Assembly (NCBI GenBank): GCA_041572755.1
Contig: JBFFRY010000007.1
Span: 31,125 to 95,124, forward strand
Origin: JBFELU01 sp041572755
Lineage (GTDB): Bacteria > Actinomycetota > Acidimicrobiia > Spongiisociales > UBA11373
Length of the DNA: 64,000 nucleotides
Direction of reading: 5' to 3'
Every line of letters starts with the position of its first letter. The first letter of the stretch is position 1. The notes under the pieces were generated by a model. That model saw only the letters and a list, made by a program, of their open reading frames with translations, was not told the origin of the DNA and ran no database searches. This document shows, piece by piece, positions 50,583 through 59,777 of the stretch. Position numbers and translations under genes: made by a program.

Positions 50583-52165
50583 CGGCGACGCTGCGGGTGG
50601 GGATGTCCACGTGCGGGCTGGCGGCGGGGGCTGAGGCGGTCTACGACGCGTTGAGCGCCGAAGCGGACGGGCTCGCCATCGGCCGGACCGGGTGTCTCGG
50701 CGCCTGCCACTGGGAGCCGTTGGTCGAGGTGGCCGATGGCTCCCACAGCGTGCTGTATGGACCGGTGTCGGCCGACCAGGCGCCCGCCCTGCTCGCCCAT
50801 GCGCGCGGCCTCGCCGGGGGGGCCCTTCCCGAGGTGGTCAGCAGTGAACCGGACCGGTCGGACTATCCGTATCTGGGACGCCAGGTCAAGGTGACCACCC
50901 AGCTGTGCGGCGTGATCAACCCGTATTCCCTCGACGACTACCTGGCCCACGGCGGGTACGAGGCGCTGCGGCAGGCGCTGGCGGTGCCGCCGGGTGAGGT
51001 GATCGAGGCGATCAAGGCGTCCCGGCTGCGGGGCAGGGGCGGGGCCGGGTTTCCCACCGGTGTGAAGTGGGGGATCAGCCGCGACCAGGGTGGCGGGCCC
51101 AAGTTCGTCATCTGCAACGCCGACGAGGGTGACCCCGGCGCCTTCATGGACCGGACCATGATCGAAGGTGATCCCCATCGGGTCCTCGAAGGCATGCTCA
51201 TCGCCGCCCATGCCATCGGTGCCACCAAGGGCTACATCTACATCCGGGCCGAGTACCCCCTGGCCGTGGAGCGTCTTGCGATGGCGATCGAACAGGCCCG
51301 CGAGTACGGGGCCGCCGGCGACGACGTGCTGGGGAGCGGCATGCCGTTCGATTTCGTGATCAAGGAGGGCGCCGGTGCCTTCGTGTGCGGCGAGGAGACG
51401 GCCCTGATGCGTTCCATCGAGGGATACCGGGGCATGCCCACCATGCGCCCCCCATACCCCTCCGAGCAGGGCCTGTGGGGCTGCCCCACCAACATCAACA
51501 ACGTCGAGACCTACGCCAGCGTCCCGAGCATCATCCTGGAGGGACCCGACTGGTTTGCCGGCATGGGCACCGATCGCAGCGGGGGGACCAAGGCTTTCGC
51601 CCTCGCCGGAGCCATCGAGAAGTCGGGTCTCGTGGAGATCCCGATCGGGATGACGTTGCGGCAGATGATCTACGACATCGGAGGCGGGTGCCGCGAGGGG
51701 CGGGCCTTCAAGGCCGTGCAGTTGGGTGGCCCGTCGGGCGGGTGCATCCCCGCCGAGCTGCTCGACACCCGGATCGACTACGAGGACCTCAAGGAGACCG
51801 GAGCGATCATGGGCTCCGGCGGGATGATCGTGGCCGACGAGACCACCTGCATGGTGGACATCGCCCGCTACTTCCTCACCTTCACCCAGGACGAGTCGTG
51901 CGGCAAGTGCGTCCCGTGCCGGGTGGGCACCCGCAAGATGCTCAACGTCCTCACCGCCGCCACCGAGGGGAGAGCCACCAACGCCGACCTGGATCGGCTC
52001 CGAGGCCTGTGTGACACGGTGCACCGCACCTCGCTGTGCGGGCTCGGCCAGACGGCCCCCAACCCGGTGCTCACGACGATGCGCTATTTCCCTGAGGAGT
52101 ACGAGGCTCACGTCCGTGACGGGGAGTGCCCGGCCGGGGTCTGCGGGATGGAGGGAGGATCGTGA
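50579..52165 (+). CDS. NuoF-like NAD(H)/FMN subunit of formate dehydrogenase
   Basis: 528 residues. An N-terminal [2Fe-2S] thioredoxin-like domain (STCGLAAGA, CLGACHWEP), then the NuoF core: GRGGAGFPTGVKWG, CNADEGDPGAFMDR, GAFVCGEETALMRSIEG and the [4Fe-4S] site CGKCVPCRVG, with a further C in SLCGLGQT. The extra N-terminal domain is typical of HydB/HndC-type subunits of electron-bifurcating hydrogenases and formate dehydrogenases rather than Complex I. No C-terminal ferredoxin follows. ATG 50579 overlaps nuoE (ATGA), and its stop overlaps the next start (GTGA). Confidence 0.93.
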   Translation: MTATLRVGMSTCGLAAGAEAVYDALSAEADGLAIGRTGCLGACHWEPLVEVADGSHSVLYGPVSADQAPALLAHARGLAGGALPEVVSSEPDRSDYPYLGRQVKVTTQLCGVINPYSLDDYLAHGGYEALRQALAVPPGEVIEAIKASRLRGRGGAGFPTGVKWGISRDQGGGPKFVICNADEGDPGAFMDRTMIEGDPHRVLEGMLIAAHAIGATKGYIYIRAEYPLAVERLAMAIEQAREYGAAGDDVLGSGMPFDFVIKEGAGAFVCGEETALMRSIEGYRGMPTMRPPYPSEQGLWGCPTNINNVETYASVPSIILEGPDWFAGMGTDRSGGTKAFALAGAIEKSGLVEIPIGMTLRQMIYDIGGGCREGRAFKAVQLGGPSGGCIPAELLDTRIDYEDLKETGAIMGSGGMIVADETTCMVDIARYFLTFTQDESCGKCVPCRVGTRKMLNVLTAATEGRATNADLDRLRGLCDTVHRTSLCGLGQTAPNPVLTTMRYFPEEYEAHVRDGECPAGVCGMEGGS

Positions 52166-55023
52166 GCGTCATCACCATCGACGGCCGGGAGTTTGCCTTC
52201 GGGGACGGTGCCACGGTCATGGAGGTGGCGCTCGCCAACGACATCGACGTCCCCCGCCTCTGCTATCACCCCGAGCTGACACCCTCCGGTGGGTGCCGGC
52301 TGTGTGTGGTCGAGGTCGACGGCCGGCCCAATCCGGTCCCGGCCTGCGGGCTGGCGTGCGAGGACGGCATGGTGGTCGCCACCGCCACCGAGGCGCTCAC
52401 CGCGATGCGCCACGACATCCTCGATCTCTTCATCTCCGAACACCCGCTCCTCTGCGACACCTGTGACGCCAACGGCGCCTGCGATCTGCAGCGACTCGCC
52501 GGTCGCTTCGGGATCACCGAGACCAGCTTCGACACCGAGACGACCCGGACGCTCCTCCAGGACGACAACGCCTTCTTCGTGAGGGATCACCAGTACTGCA
52601 TCCTGTGCGGCAAGTGCGTACGCGTCTGCAGTGAGGTCGTGGGCCGCAACGCCATCGACTACGCCGGCCGGGGGTTCGACAGCCACATCGCCACACCGTT
52701 CGACGGGATCATGGTCGACTCCTCGTGCGTCTTCTGCAGTTCCTGCGTCCAGGTGTGCCCCACGGCCGCCCTCCTCCCCAAGCCCCGGTTGGCGGTGGGC
52801 CGCTCGTGGTCGGTCACTCCGAAGCGCACGGTGTGCGGGTACTGCGGGGTGGGGTGCAGCATCGAGTACCTCGTCGACGGTGACGGCGCCATCGTCGATG
52901 CCCAGGGGTTCCCGGAGGCCCCGGTGAACGGAGAGTTCCTGTGTGTGAAGGGCCGCTCCGGGTGGGATTTCGTGTCGAGCCCGGAACGACTCGACCGGCC
53001 GCTGATCCGGCGTGACGTGGCCCACGAACTGGGTCTCAGCGACGAGCCGTGGGAGATGCCCGACACCAGTCCGCTCCGGGCCCGCAAGACCGACTACTTC
53101 GTGCCGGTGGATTGGGACACCGCCCTCGATCTGGTGGCCGATCGCCTGGCAGAGACGGTGCGGGCGCACGGTCCCGATGCGGTGGCCGGTCTGGCCTCGG
53201 CCCGCTGCACCAATGAGGAGAACTACGTCTTTCAGAAGTTCATGCGGGCCGGGATCGGCACCAACAACGTCGACCATTGCGCCCGCCTGTGCCACGCCAG
53301 CACGGTCACCGGACTGGGGACCGCCTTCGGCAGCGGTGCCATGACCAACTCGATCCGGGGGATCCGCGACACCGACTGCATCCTCATCACCGGCTCCAAC
53401 ACTTCCGAGGCCCATCCGGTCATCTCCTACGAGGTGGTCCGGGCCGTGAACGGCGGGGCTTCGCTGGTGGTGATCGATCCGAGGCGCATCCCGATCACCG
53501 ATCACGCGACCCTGTTCCTGCAGCCCAAGCCGGGGGCCGACATCTTCGTCTTCCTGGCGATGATGCACGTGATCGTCCGCGAGGGATGGGCCGACATGGG
53601 CTTCATCGAGGAGCGGACCGAGGGCTACGACGAACTGGCGGCCGCCGTCGCCGAGTACACCCCCGAAGCCGCCGCCCTGGCCTCCGGGGTCCCCGCCGAT
53701 CTCATCGAGCAGGCCGCCCGGCTCTATGCCTGGGGGCGCCGCGGTGAGATGTTCGGCGGCGGCAACGGGTCGGCTCCGGAGCGGGGCCGATCGTCGATCC
53801 TCTATGCGATGGGTATCACTCAGCGCAGCAACGGCACGGAACTGGTCCTGGCGCTCGCCGACCTGGCGATGCTGTGCGGCCACCTCGGCAAGCCGTCCAC
53901 CGGTGTCAACCCGCTGCGCGGCCAGGCCAACGTGCAGGGGGCGTGCGATCTCGGCGGCCTCCCCAACGTGCTGCCGGGGTATCAGAAGGTCGACGACCCG
54001 GAGCGTCGCGAGGCGATGGCGAAGGCGTGGGGCTGTGGGCCTCTCCCGGAGAGACCGGGGCTCACCATCGTCGAGATGATGCAGGCCGCCGAGGCCGGCG
54101 AGGTGAAAGCGATGTACGTGATGGGGGAGAACCCGATGCTCTCCGATCCGAACCTGGCGCACGTCGAGGCGTCGCTGCGGTCGCTCGACTTCCTGGTGTG
54201 CCAGGACATCTTCCTCTCCGAGACCGCCCAGCTGGCCCATGTGGTGCTCCCGGCGGCGGTCTCACTCGAGAAGGACGGCACGTTCACCAATACCGAGCGT
54301 CGGGTGCAGATGCTGTACCCGGTGGTAGCGCCGCCGGGCGAGGCCCGTCCCGATTGGGAGATCACCCAGGATCTCGCTCGCCGGGTCGACGAACGTCTGG
54401 AACGGGCCGACAACGGTCTCTGGCGCCGGGGGTCGACGGCCGAGATCATGGACGAGATCGCTGCGGCCACCCCCAGCTACGGGGGCATGAGCCACGCACG
54501 GCTGGCGGGCGAAGGGCTGGTGTGGCCGTGCCCCACACCCGATCACCCGGGCACCCCGGTGCTCCACACCGAGAGGTTCACCCGTGGCCTCGGCAAGTTC
54601 CATGCCGTCGCGGCCCGGCTTCCCGCCGAGCAGCCCGACGACGAGTACCCGCTGGTGCTGAGCACCGGACGGATCCTGTACCACTATCACACCGGGACGA
54701 TGACCCGCCGCAGCGAGGGACTCACGTGGCGGGAACCGCGCGCCTACGCCGAGGTCAACGCCGTCGACGCCGAGGCCGCCGGGATCGGTGACGGGCGGCC
54801 GGTGCTCATCCAGAGTCGCCGGGGGGAGGTCCGGACGCAGGCGAGGGTGAGCGACCGGGTGCCGCCCGGGGTGGTGTTCCTGGCGTTCCACTGGAAGGAA
54901 GCACCGGCCAACCTGCTCACCCAGGACTTTGCGCTCGATCCGCAGGCCAAGATCCCCGAGTTCAAGGTGTCGGCGGTGCGGATCTCCAAGCCGCCGGTCA
55001 GACGGGGTGCGGCCGAGGAGTAG
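52162..55023 (+). CDS. fdhA: Formate dehydrogenase catalytic subunit fused to NuoG-like Fe-S module (Cys type)
   Basis: 953 residues. N-terminal [2Fe-2S] (CYHP, CRLCVVEVDG), the His-Cys3 site near HPLLCDTCDANGACDL, two [4Fe-4S] sites (CILCGKCVRVC, CVFCSSCVQVCPTAA), then the molybdopterin part starting CGYCGVGC near 235. The active-site segment is NNVDHCARLCHASTV, again Cys rather than Sec. Later motifs are GSNTSEAHP, PLRGQANVQGACDLGG and VMGENPMLSDPN. GTG 52162 overlaps the nuoF stop. Together with NuoE and NuoF it forms a soluble NAD-linked and possibly ferredoxin-coupled formate dehydrogenase. It is paralogous to the split enzyme at 24275-27123. Confidence 0.93.
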   Translation: MSVITIDGREFAFGDGATVMEVALANDIDVPRLCYHPELTPSGGCRLCVVEVDGRPNPVPACGLACEDGMVVATATEALTAMRHDILDLFISEHPLLCDTCDANGACDLQRLAGRFGITETSFDTETTRTLLQDDNAFFVRDHQYCILCGKCVRVCSEVVGRNAIDYAGRGFDSHIATPFDGIMVDSSCVFCSSCVQVCPTAALLPKPRLAVGRSWSVTPKRTVCGYCGVGCSIEYLVDGDGAIVDAQGFPEAPVNGEFLCVKGRSGWDFVSSPERLDRPLIRRDVAHELGLSDEPWEMPDTSPLRARKTDYFVPVDWDTALDLVADRLAETVRAHGPDAVAGLASARCTNEENYVFQKFMRAGIGTNNVDHCARLCHASTVTGLGTAFGSGAMTNSIRGIRDTDCILITGSNTSEAHPVISYEVVRAVNGGASLVVIDPRRIPITDHATLFLQPKPGADIFVFLAMMHVIVREGWADMGFIEERTEGYDELAAAVAEYTPEAAALASGVPADLIEQAARLYAWGRRGEMFGGGNGSAPERGRSSILYAMGITQRSNGTELVLALADLAMLCGHLGKPSTGVNPLRGQANVQGACDLGGLPNVLPGYQKVDDPERREAMAKAWGCGPLPERPGLTIVEMMQAAEAGEVKAMYVMGENPMLSDPNLAHVEASLRSLDFLVCQDIFLSETAQLAHVVLPAAVSLEKDGTFTNTERRVQMLYPVVAPPGEARPDWEITQDLARRVDERLERADNGLWRRGSTAEIMDEIAAATPSYGGMSHARLAGEGLVWPCPTPDHPGTPVLHTERFTRGLGKFHAVAARLPAEQPDDEYPLVLSTGRILYHYHTGTMTRRSEGLTWREPRAYAEVNAVDAEAAGIGDGRPVLIQSRRGEVRTQARVSDRVPPGVVFLAFHWKEAPANLLTQDFALDPQAKIPEFKVSAVRISKPPVRRGAAEE

Positions 55024-55033
55024 CCGAAGCACC

Positions 55034-55039
55034 TAGCCT
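55034..55039 (+). promoter_or_regulatory. Likely -10 box of the eutB-like gene
   Basis: TAGCCT lies 6 bases before GTG 55046, with no Shine-Dalgarno site, as in other leaderless candidates in the window. Confidence 0.4.
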
Positions 55040-55045
55040 GAGATC

Positions 55046-55996
55046 GTGGTGCCCCATCCCACGCTCGCCGACGTCGAGGCCGCCCGAGCCCGGATCGCCA
55101 CCATGGTGCGTCGCACCCCTCTCGTGCCGACCGCCACCGTGGAAGCACCGGTGCTGCTCAAGTTGGAGAGCCTGCAGGAGACCGGTTCGTTCAAGCTGCG
55201 GGGGGCTACGAACCGGCTGCTGACCCTCGACGACGAGCAGCGGGGCCGGGGCGTGGTGGCCGTCTCCAGCGGCAACCACGGGAGAGCCGTCGCCAAGGTC
55301 GCCGGAGACCTCGGGGTCGAGGCCACCATCTGTCTCTCGGATCGGGTTCCCGGCAACAAGCGGGAGGCCATCGAGGCCCTCGGCGCTCAAGTCGTGGTGG
55401 CCGGACCCACCCAGGACGACGCCGACACCGAGGCTCGCCGGCTGGTCGCCGAGCACGGCCTCACCTTCGTGCACCCCTTCGACGATCCGATGGTGATCGC
55501 CGGCCAGGGAACGGTCGGGCTGGAGATCCTCGACGACGCCCCGGAGACGGACACGGTCATCGTGCCACTCTCGGGTGGCGGTCTCATCGGGGGGATCGCC
55601 GCGGCCCTCAAGGGAGCCGATTCGTCGATCCGGGTGATCGGCGTCAGCCAGGACCGGGGTCCGGCGATGTACCTGAGCCTGCGGGCCGGGCACCTCGTCG
55701 ATGTCGAGGAGGAGGACACGCTGGCCGATGCGCTCGCCGGGGGGCTCGGCCCGGAGAACCATCATTCCTTCGAGATGTGCCGGGATCTCGTGGATGAGAC
55801 CTTGCTGGTCACCGAGGAGGAGATCGCCGCCGCCATGGCGGCCTTGTTCCGACGGGACCGCCTCATGGTGGAGGGGGGCGGGGCGGTGGGTGTCGCCGCA
55901 CTGCTCGCCGGGAAGGTCGCGTCGACCGCCTCCACCGTCGTGGTGATCAGTGGGGGGAATGTGGCGCATCAGACCCTGGAGGCGGTGCTGCGATGA
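55046..55996 (+). CDS. Threonine dehydratase-like PLP enzyme, EutB-like
   Basis: 316 residues of fold-type II. The PLP lysine lies in TGSFKLRGATN near residue 50, the phosphate loop is LSGGGLIGGIAAAL near 175, and SSGNHGRAVAKVAG is the substrate-binding Asn loop. It deaminates threonine or serine, or a related hydroxy amino acid. Because it is followed with a 4-base overlap by an ornithine cyclodeaminase-like gene, the pair resembles eutB-eutC of ectoine/hydroxyectoine degradation (family knowledge). Other ectoine genes are not present, so simple threonine/serine dehydratase remains possible. GTG 55046 or 55049 is the start. Confidence 0.85.
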   Translation: MVPHPTLADVEAARARIATMVRRTPLVPTATVEAPVLLKLESLQETGSFKLRGATNRLLTLDDEQRGRGVVAVSSGNHGRAVAKVAGDLGVEATICLSDRVPGNKREAIEALGAQVVVAGPTQDDADTEARRLVAEHGLTFVHPFDDPMVIAGQGTVGLEILDDAPETDTVIVPLSGGGLIGGIAAALKGADSSIRVIGVSQDRGPAMYLSLRAGHLVDVEEEDTLADALAGGLGPENHHSFEMCRDLVDETLLVTEEEIAAAMAALFRRDRLMVEGGGAVGVAALLAGKVASTASTVVVISGGNVAHQTLEAVLR

Positions 55997-56943
55997 CCCG
56001 AGTCGTGGGCCTGGAGGAGATCCGGGACTCGATCGACCCGGCGGCGGTGATCGACGCGGTCGCCGAGGGGTTCCGCCTGTACAGCGAGGGTTTGGTGGAG
56101 GCTCCGCCGGTGGGCCTGCTGCATTTCGAGGACCCGCCCGGCGACGTGCACATCAAGTACGGCTACCTGCACGGCGACGGCGTCTACGTGGTGAAGATCG
56201 CCTCCGGCTTCTACGGCAACGTCGACCGGGGGCTCCCGGTGAGTGACGGGAGCATGATCCTCTACGACCGTCACACCGGGGTGATGCTGGCGATCTTCCT
56301 GGATCGGGGTTGGCTCACCGAGCTGCGCACCGGGGCGGCGGGGGCGGTGGCGGCCCGACTTCTCGGCCCCGAGCAACCGGAGAGAATCGGGGTGGTGGGC
56401 ACCGGGGTGCAGGCTCGCTTCCAGCTGCGGGCATTGGGTCACGTCACCGCCCAGCGGTCGGTGCTGGCCTGGGGCCGCAATCCCGAGCGCCTGGCGGCCT
56501 ATCGGGAGGAGATGAACGCCGAGGGGTGGGAGGTGGAGGCCGCCGGGGATCTGGCCGAGATCCCGGCATCCTGTGACCTGATCGTCACGGTGACTCCGGC
56601 CCGGGAGCCGCTGCTGGTGGCCGCCCAGATTCGACCGGGGACCCACATCACCGCGGTGGGGTCGGACAACGTCGGCAAGCAGGAACTCGACCCGGCCATT
56701 CTGGGGATCGCCGATCGGGTGGTGGCCGACTCGATCAGTCAGGCCACCCACCACGGCGAGTGCGTGCACGCCGTTGCTGCCGGGCATCTCGACGAGAGCC
56801 ACATCCTCGAGATGGGAACCGTCGTCGCCGATCCCACGCTGGGGCGGACCGCTCCCGATCAGATCACCGTCGCCGACCTCACCGGGGTGGCCGTGCAGGA
56901 CATCCAGGTGGCCAAGATGGCCTGGGCGGCGGTTCGTGGCTGA
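55993..56943 (+). CDS. Ornithine cyclodeaminase/mu-crystallin family protein, EutC-like
   Basis: 316 residues. A substrate-binding N-terminal region (HIKYGYLHGDGVYVVKIASGF, YDRHTGVMLAIFLDRGWLTELRTGAA in two parts) leads to the NAD motif IGVVGTGVQARFQLRAL near residue 130 and a C-terminal ADSISQATHHGE. The family includes ornithine cyclodeaminase, ketimine reductase and EutC. ATG 55993 overlaps the dehydratase stop. The pairing suggests a two-step degradation of an amino acid-like compatible solute. The substrate is inferred from context only. Confidence 0.85.
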   Translation: MTRVVGLEEIRDSIDPAAVIDAVAEGFRLYSEGLVEAPPVGLLHFEDPPGDVHIKYGYLHGDGVYVVKIASGFYGNVDRGLPVSDGSMILYDRHTGVMLAIFLDRGWLTELRTGAAGAVAARLLGPEQPERIGVVGTGVQARFQLRALGHVTAQRSVLAWGRNPERLAAYREEMNAEGWEVEAAGDLAEIPASCDLIVTVTPAREPLLVAAQIRPGTHITAVGSDNVGKQELDPAILGIADRVVADSISQATHHGECVHAVAAGHLDESHILEMGTVVADPTLGRTAPDQITVADLTGVAVQDIQVAKMAWAAVRG

Positions 56944-57032
56944 AGGCCTCCACCGACCCGGGTCGATCGGCCCTAGTGGCCCCGTGGGCAACGAGCGATG
57001 ATCGTCGGACGCCGATCGGGAGGTAACCCACC

Positions 57033-57308
57033 ATGGACTATCTGATCCGCAGCCGGGGCGAGGCGCTCCACGTCGACATCCCCCAACCCGGCGAACACCG
57101 CACCCGGCTGCTGGAGTCCGTGACCCTCTGCTCGCAAGGGAAATGCGAGTGCCCCACCGACGAGTACCGCAAGCTCGCCGCCTTCGAAGTCGAGGACCGC
57201 AACGGCGCCATCGCACTCGACCTCATGGCACAGGAAGGCGAGCGTCTCGATCCGGTCGAGATCGCCAAGTGCCTCGACTGGACGATCGAGCACATAGAGA
57301 CCGCCTGA
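57033..57308 (+). CDS. Small conserved-looking cytosolic protein of unknown function
   Basis: 91 residues with an excellent GGGAGGTAA ribosome site before ATG 57033, which argues for a real gene. It contains a compact cysteine cluster CSQGKCECP near residue 33-41 and a further Cys in IAKCLDW, then an acidic C-terminus (DWTIEHIETA). The cluster may bind a metal or be a redox switch. No family was recognised. It follows the eutC-like gene by 89 bases. Confidence 0.65.
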   Translation: MDYLIRSRGEALHVDIPQPGEHRTRLLESVTLCSQGKCECPTDEYRKLAAFEVEDRNGAIALDLMAQEGERLDPVEIAKCLDWTIEHIETA

Positions 57309-57565
57309 TCGACGGGGCTCTCCGGTTGGCGGCATCGCCGTCCAATCACATGGCCAACCGCAGCCGATTGGAGTAGTCGAACGAATCGCCAGAGTCGACC
57401 CGACCTCCTCGAGGCACCGGTCACCGGAACCACGCTGAGGTCGGTGGCCTCGACCATCGCCCGTCGGGGTGGACGGTCGAAACCGTGATGAGGTGCCCCG
57501 CCGCCGGGCACTCGCTCAGGCTGCTCTTCCCCGGGCCGATGATGCCCGGCTCCACGTCGGGTCGC
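57309..57565. other. Intergenic region with a weak inverted repeat
   Basis: 257 bases between convergent genes. The only structure I see is CCAATC/GATTGG around 57342-57369 with a wide loop, downstream of the small-protein stop. A short minus-strand frame through here does not match any family I know. Confidence 0.3.
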
Positions 57566-58180
57566 TCATAGCTCCACGCCGGCGTCGCCCAGCGAAGTCC
57601 GCAGTCCCTCGGCGTCCCGGAAATGGATGGTCCTGATGCCGGCGGTGACGGCGCACTCCAGGTTGAGTTCCCGGTCGTCGACGAACAGGCATTGCCCGGC
57701 CGGTTGCTGGGTGATGGCGATCGCCATCTCGTAGATCTCCGGTTCCGGTTTGCGAACCCCGAGATAGCAGGAGCTGAGGAACATCGAGAAGTGTTCCCGC
57801 AGCCGGAAGCGGTCGATGCGGTACTCGTTGAGTTCCCGCGACTCGTTGTTGAGGGTGGCCAGCAGGTAGTTCCCGGAGGCGGAGAGGTCCGACAGGACCT
57901 CGAGCGACTCGGGTATCGGCTCGGTCTGCGCCTTCATGAAGTCGGCGAAGTCGGAGCGGTCGAAGGGCCGGGACCGGTAGAAGACGGTGCGCTCGAGATA
58001 GGTGGCGAGATCCAGGGCCCCCGTCTCGAACGGGGCCGACACCTGATCGTGGCGATCCTGGAAGTCCTCCCAGTCGAGGTCGAATCGGTCGGCGGCGGCG
58101 CGACGCGACTCACGGTCCCATCCGTTGCTGAGCAGCACTCCGCCGACGTCGAAGAAGATCACCGTCACGTCGTTGCTCAT
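57566..58180 (-). CDS. HAD-superfamily hydrolase
   Basis: 204 residues of the HAD-IA type. Motif I is FFDVGGVLL at the N-terminus (nucleophile Asp; the usual second Asp is Gly, as in YihX and epoxide-hydrolase N-domain relatives), motif II is ATLNNES, motif III is the Lys in VRKPEPEIY and motif IV FVDDRELN. A helical cap lies between. It is a small-molecule phosphatase of unknown substrate. ATG 58180 follows GGAAGGG. The upstream frame to 58675 is not supported. Confidence 0.85.
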   Translation of the reverse strand: MSNDVTVIFFDVGGVLLSNGWDRESRRAAADRFDLDWEDFQDRHDQVSAPFETGALDLATYLERTVFYRSRPFDRSDFADFMKAQTEPIPESLEVLSDLSASGNYLLATLNNESRELNEYRIDRFRLREHFSMFLSSCYLGVRKPEPEIYEMAIAITQQPAGQCLFVDDRELNLECAVTAGIRTIHFRDAEGLRTSLGDAGVEL

Positions 58181-58352
58181 CGGTCGACCCTTCCTTCGTG
58201 CCGTCACCGTGGCACAACAGAAAGCCGGCCCGGATGCTTCCCTCGGGGCCGCCGCCGGAGCCGGGCGAGGCTCCTCGTTTTGCGAAACTCGGCCCCCGGT
58301 CTCACAATCCTCCGGGACATCGTCTCCCAGATTCGGCAACAAGGGGGTTGAC

Positions 58353-58949
58353 ATTTCTGATCTCATCTCGATGGTGACGGGGCAACTCGGCGCAGGTGGC
58401 CTCGGCCAGATCGCCGGAATGCTCGGAACCAATGAAGAGGGCGCTTCGAGCGCTCTCACCACCGCCCTCGGCGTCCTCACGGGGGCCCTGGCGCGCAACA
58501 CTTCCGAGCCGGAGGGCGCCGCCGCACTCGACGCCGCCCTGGAGAAGGACCACGACGGGGGAATCTTCAACGACCTCGGCGGGTTCCTCGGCAACATCGC
58601 TTCGGGACCCGGTGCCGGGATTCTCGGCCACGTGCTGGGAGGCCAGGAGAAGGCAGTGTCTTCGGAGATCGGCAAGCAGAGCGGGCTCGATGCGTCTCAG
58701 GTGACCGGCCTCCTCCAGACGGTGGCCCCCCTGTTGATGGGAGCCCTCGGGAAGAAGAAGCGTGAAGAGGGACTGGATGCCGGGGGAGTGGCCGGTCTGC
58801 TCGCCGGGGAGAAGGAGAAGGTCGAGGAGTCGGCGTCCGGTGGCCTCAGCAGCCTGCTCGGCATGATCGATGCCGATTCGGCGATGAGCTTCCTCGGCAA
58901 GGCGGCCGGCATGCTCGGCGGACTGTTCGGGAGGAAGAAGAGCGAGTAG
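58353..58949 (+). CDS. DUF937 family protein, possible ATT start
   Basis: 198 residues matching DUF937: SDLISMVTGQLGAGGLGQIAG at the N-terminus, FNDLGGFLGNIASG near the middle with GAGILGHVLGG, SGLDASQVTGLLQTVAPLLMGALG, and a C-terminal glycine-rich LLGMIDADSAM-x(2)-LGKAAGMLGGLFG. Function is unknown. The family normally begins a few residues before D-L-[IL]-S. The only start there with a good Shine-Dalgarno (AAGGGGG, 6-base spacing) is ATT 58353; ATG 58371 lacks one and would cut into the first motif. This makes an ATT start plausible but unproven. Confidence 0.75.
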   Translation: MSDLISMVTGQLGAGGLGQIAGMLGTNEEGASSALTTALGVLTGALARNTSEPEGAAALDAALEKDHDGGIFNDLGGFLGNIASGPGAGILGHVLGGQEKAVSSEIGKQSGLDASQVTGLLQTVAPLLMGALGKKKREEGLDAGGVAGLLAGEKEKVEESASGGLSSLLGMIDADSAMSFLGKAAGMLGGLFGRKKSE

Positions 58950-58998
58950 TCGCTCTCCCAGGTAGTCGGGCCGGGCCCCATCCTGCCGGGTTGGTGGG

Positions 58999-59373
58999 CT
59001 AGGGGATGACCTCGACGGTGACGAGGTACTCGTCGATCGGGTCGACGCCGTCTTCCCACGGCCTCAAGTAGCCGAGGCGAAGTGGCCCGGTTCCGATTGC
59101 GGTCGGGGCGAACAGGAAGGTCGTGATGCCGCCTGCCCCGACGAGATCGCTCTCAGCCTCGTGACTCTCGGCGCTCAACTCGACGACGTCCGATTCGAGA
59201 ACGACCCACTGGTAGCCGGTGGTGGGGTTGGCCTCCAGGCGGAGTTCGAGGGTCCCGGTTTCGGCGACGGTGACGGTGCCTCCGGCGTCGTCGAGGTCGA
59301 TCTCAACCGTTCCGGCATCACCGCCACAGCCGGCCACGATCATCAGCAGGGTGACCAGAGCAACACGGCGCAT
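58999..59373 (-). CDS. Chagasin-like (I42) protease-inhibitor lipoprotein
   Basis: 124 residues. The signal and lipobox MIVAGCGG predict an acylated Cys at about residue 16. The mature domain carries the three inhibitor loops of the I42 family: NPTTGYQW (BC), a glycine turn VGAGG (DE) and RPWEDG (FG). It would inhibit a papain-like cysteine protease at the cell surface or secreted stage. ATG 59373 follows AAGGAGG. No cysteine protease gene is in the window. Confidence 0.85.
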   Translation of the reverse strand: MRRVALVTLLMIVAGCGGDAGTVEIDLDDAGGTVTVAETGTLELRLEANPTTGYQWVVLESDVVELSAESHEAESDLVGAGGITTFLFAPTAIGTGPLRLGYLRPWEDGVDPIDEYLVTVEVIP

Positions 59374-59554
59374 GGAGCCTCCTTGGTCCCCTCGATCCTG
59401 CCAGTCGGGGGGCGACCCGACCAGGGGCAAGGGTCCCGAAGGGTCGGTTTCGCCCGACCGGTCGGCGGAACTCTCAACGATGGCGAGGCGAACGTCGATC
59501 ACAACAGACCGGCGAGCATACGGAATGAGGCGCCGGTCACTCGGCCATCGCCCG

Positions 59555-59735
59555 CCTGGTGGAACACGGGCACAAGGTGCGCCGGGGGCAGGCCACGATC
59601 CAGGGGTGCGTTGCAACCTCGTCGTCGTCGTCGGGTAGGGCATCGAGGAAGGCCACCACCTGGGGGTGTCGCAGACGACGTCGGCCTTCCTGTCCCCGGC
59701 GACGATCTCGCAGAACGCGCCCCCGTCAATGTTGG
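59555..59735 (-). pseudogene. Degraded HIT-family gene fragment
   Basis: On the minus strand the codons read NIDGGAFCEIVAGDRKADVV and then CDTP, close to the HIT N-terminus (C-x-F-C-x-I-V-A-G-x-x-x-A-x-x-V). Following sequence needs a +1 shift to continue as AFLDALP. The part that should include the histidine triad is missing, and no start codon precedes it. The rest of the 404-base gap 59374-59777 has no other feature apart from this and the start-proximal region of the next gene. Confidence 0.5.
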
Positions 59736-59762
59736 AGACGCTATCCGTATTCCGAACGCTGC

Positions 59763-59768
59763 CATACT
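59763..59768 (+). promoter_or_regulatory. Possible -10 box of the repeat-lysozyme protein gene
   Basis: CATACT ends 9 bases before ATG 59778, the same hexamer as in the ilv promoter. No convincing -35 is seen. Confidence 0.3.
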
Positions 59769-59777
59769 CTGAGGTCG

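Noticed and set aside
52108..54240. 710-codon minus-strand frame antisense to the second formate dehydrogenase
   Set aside because: Shadow of the plus-strand catalytic gene, without domain matches.
57342..57369. CCAATC/GATTGG inverted repeat as an operator or terminator
   Set aside because: Only six paired bases with a wide loop and no T tract; too weak to call.
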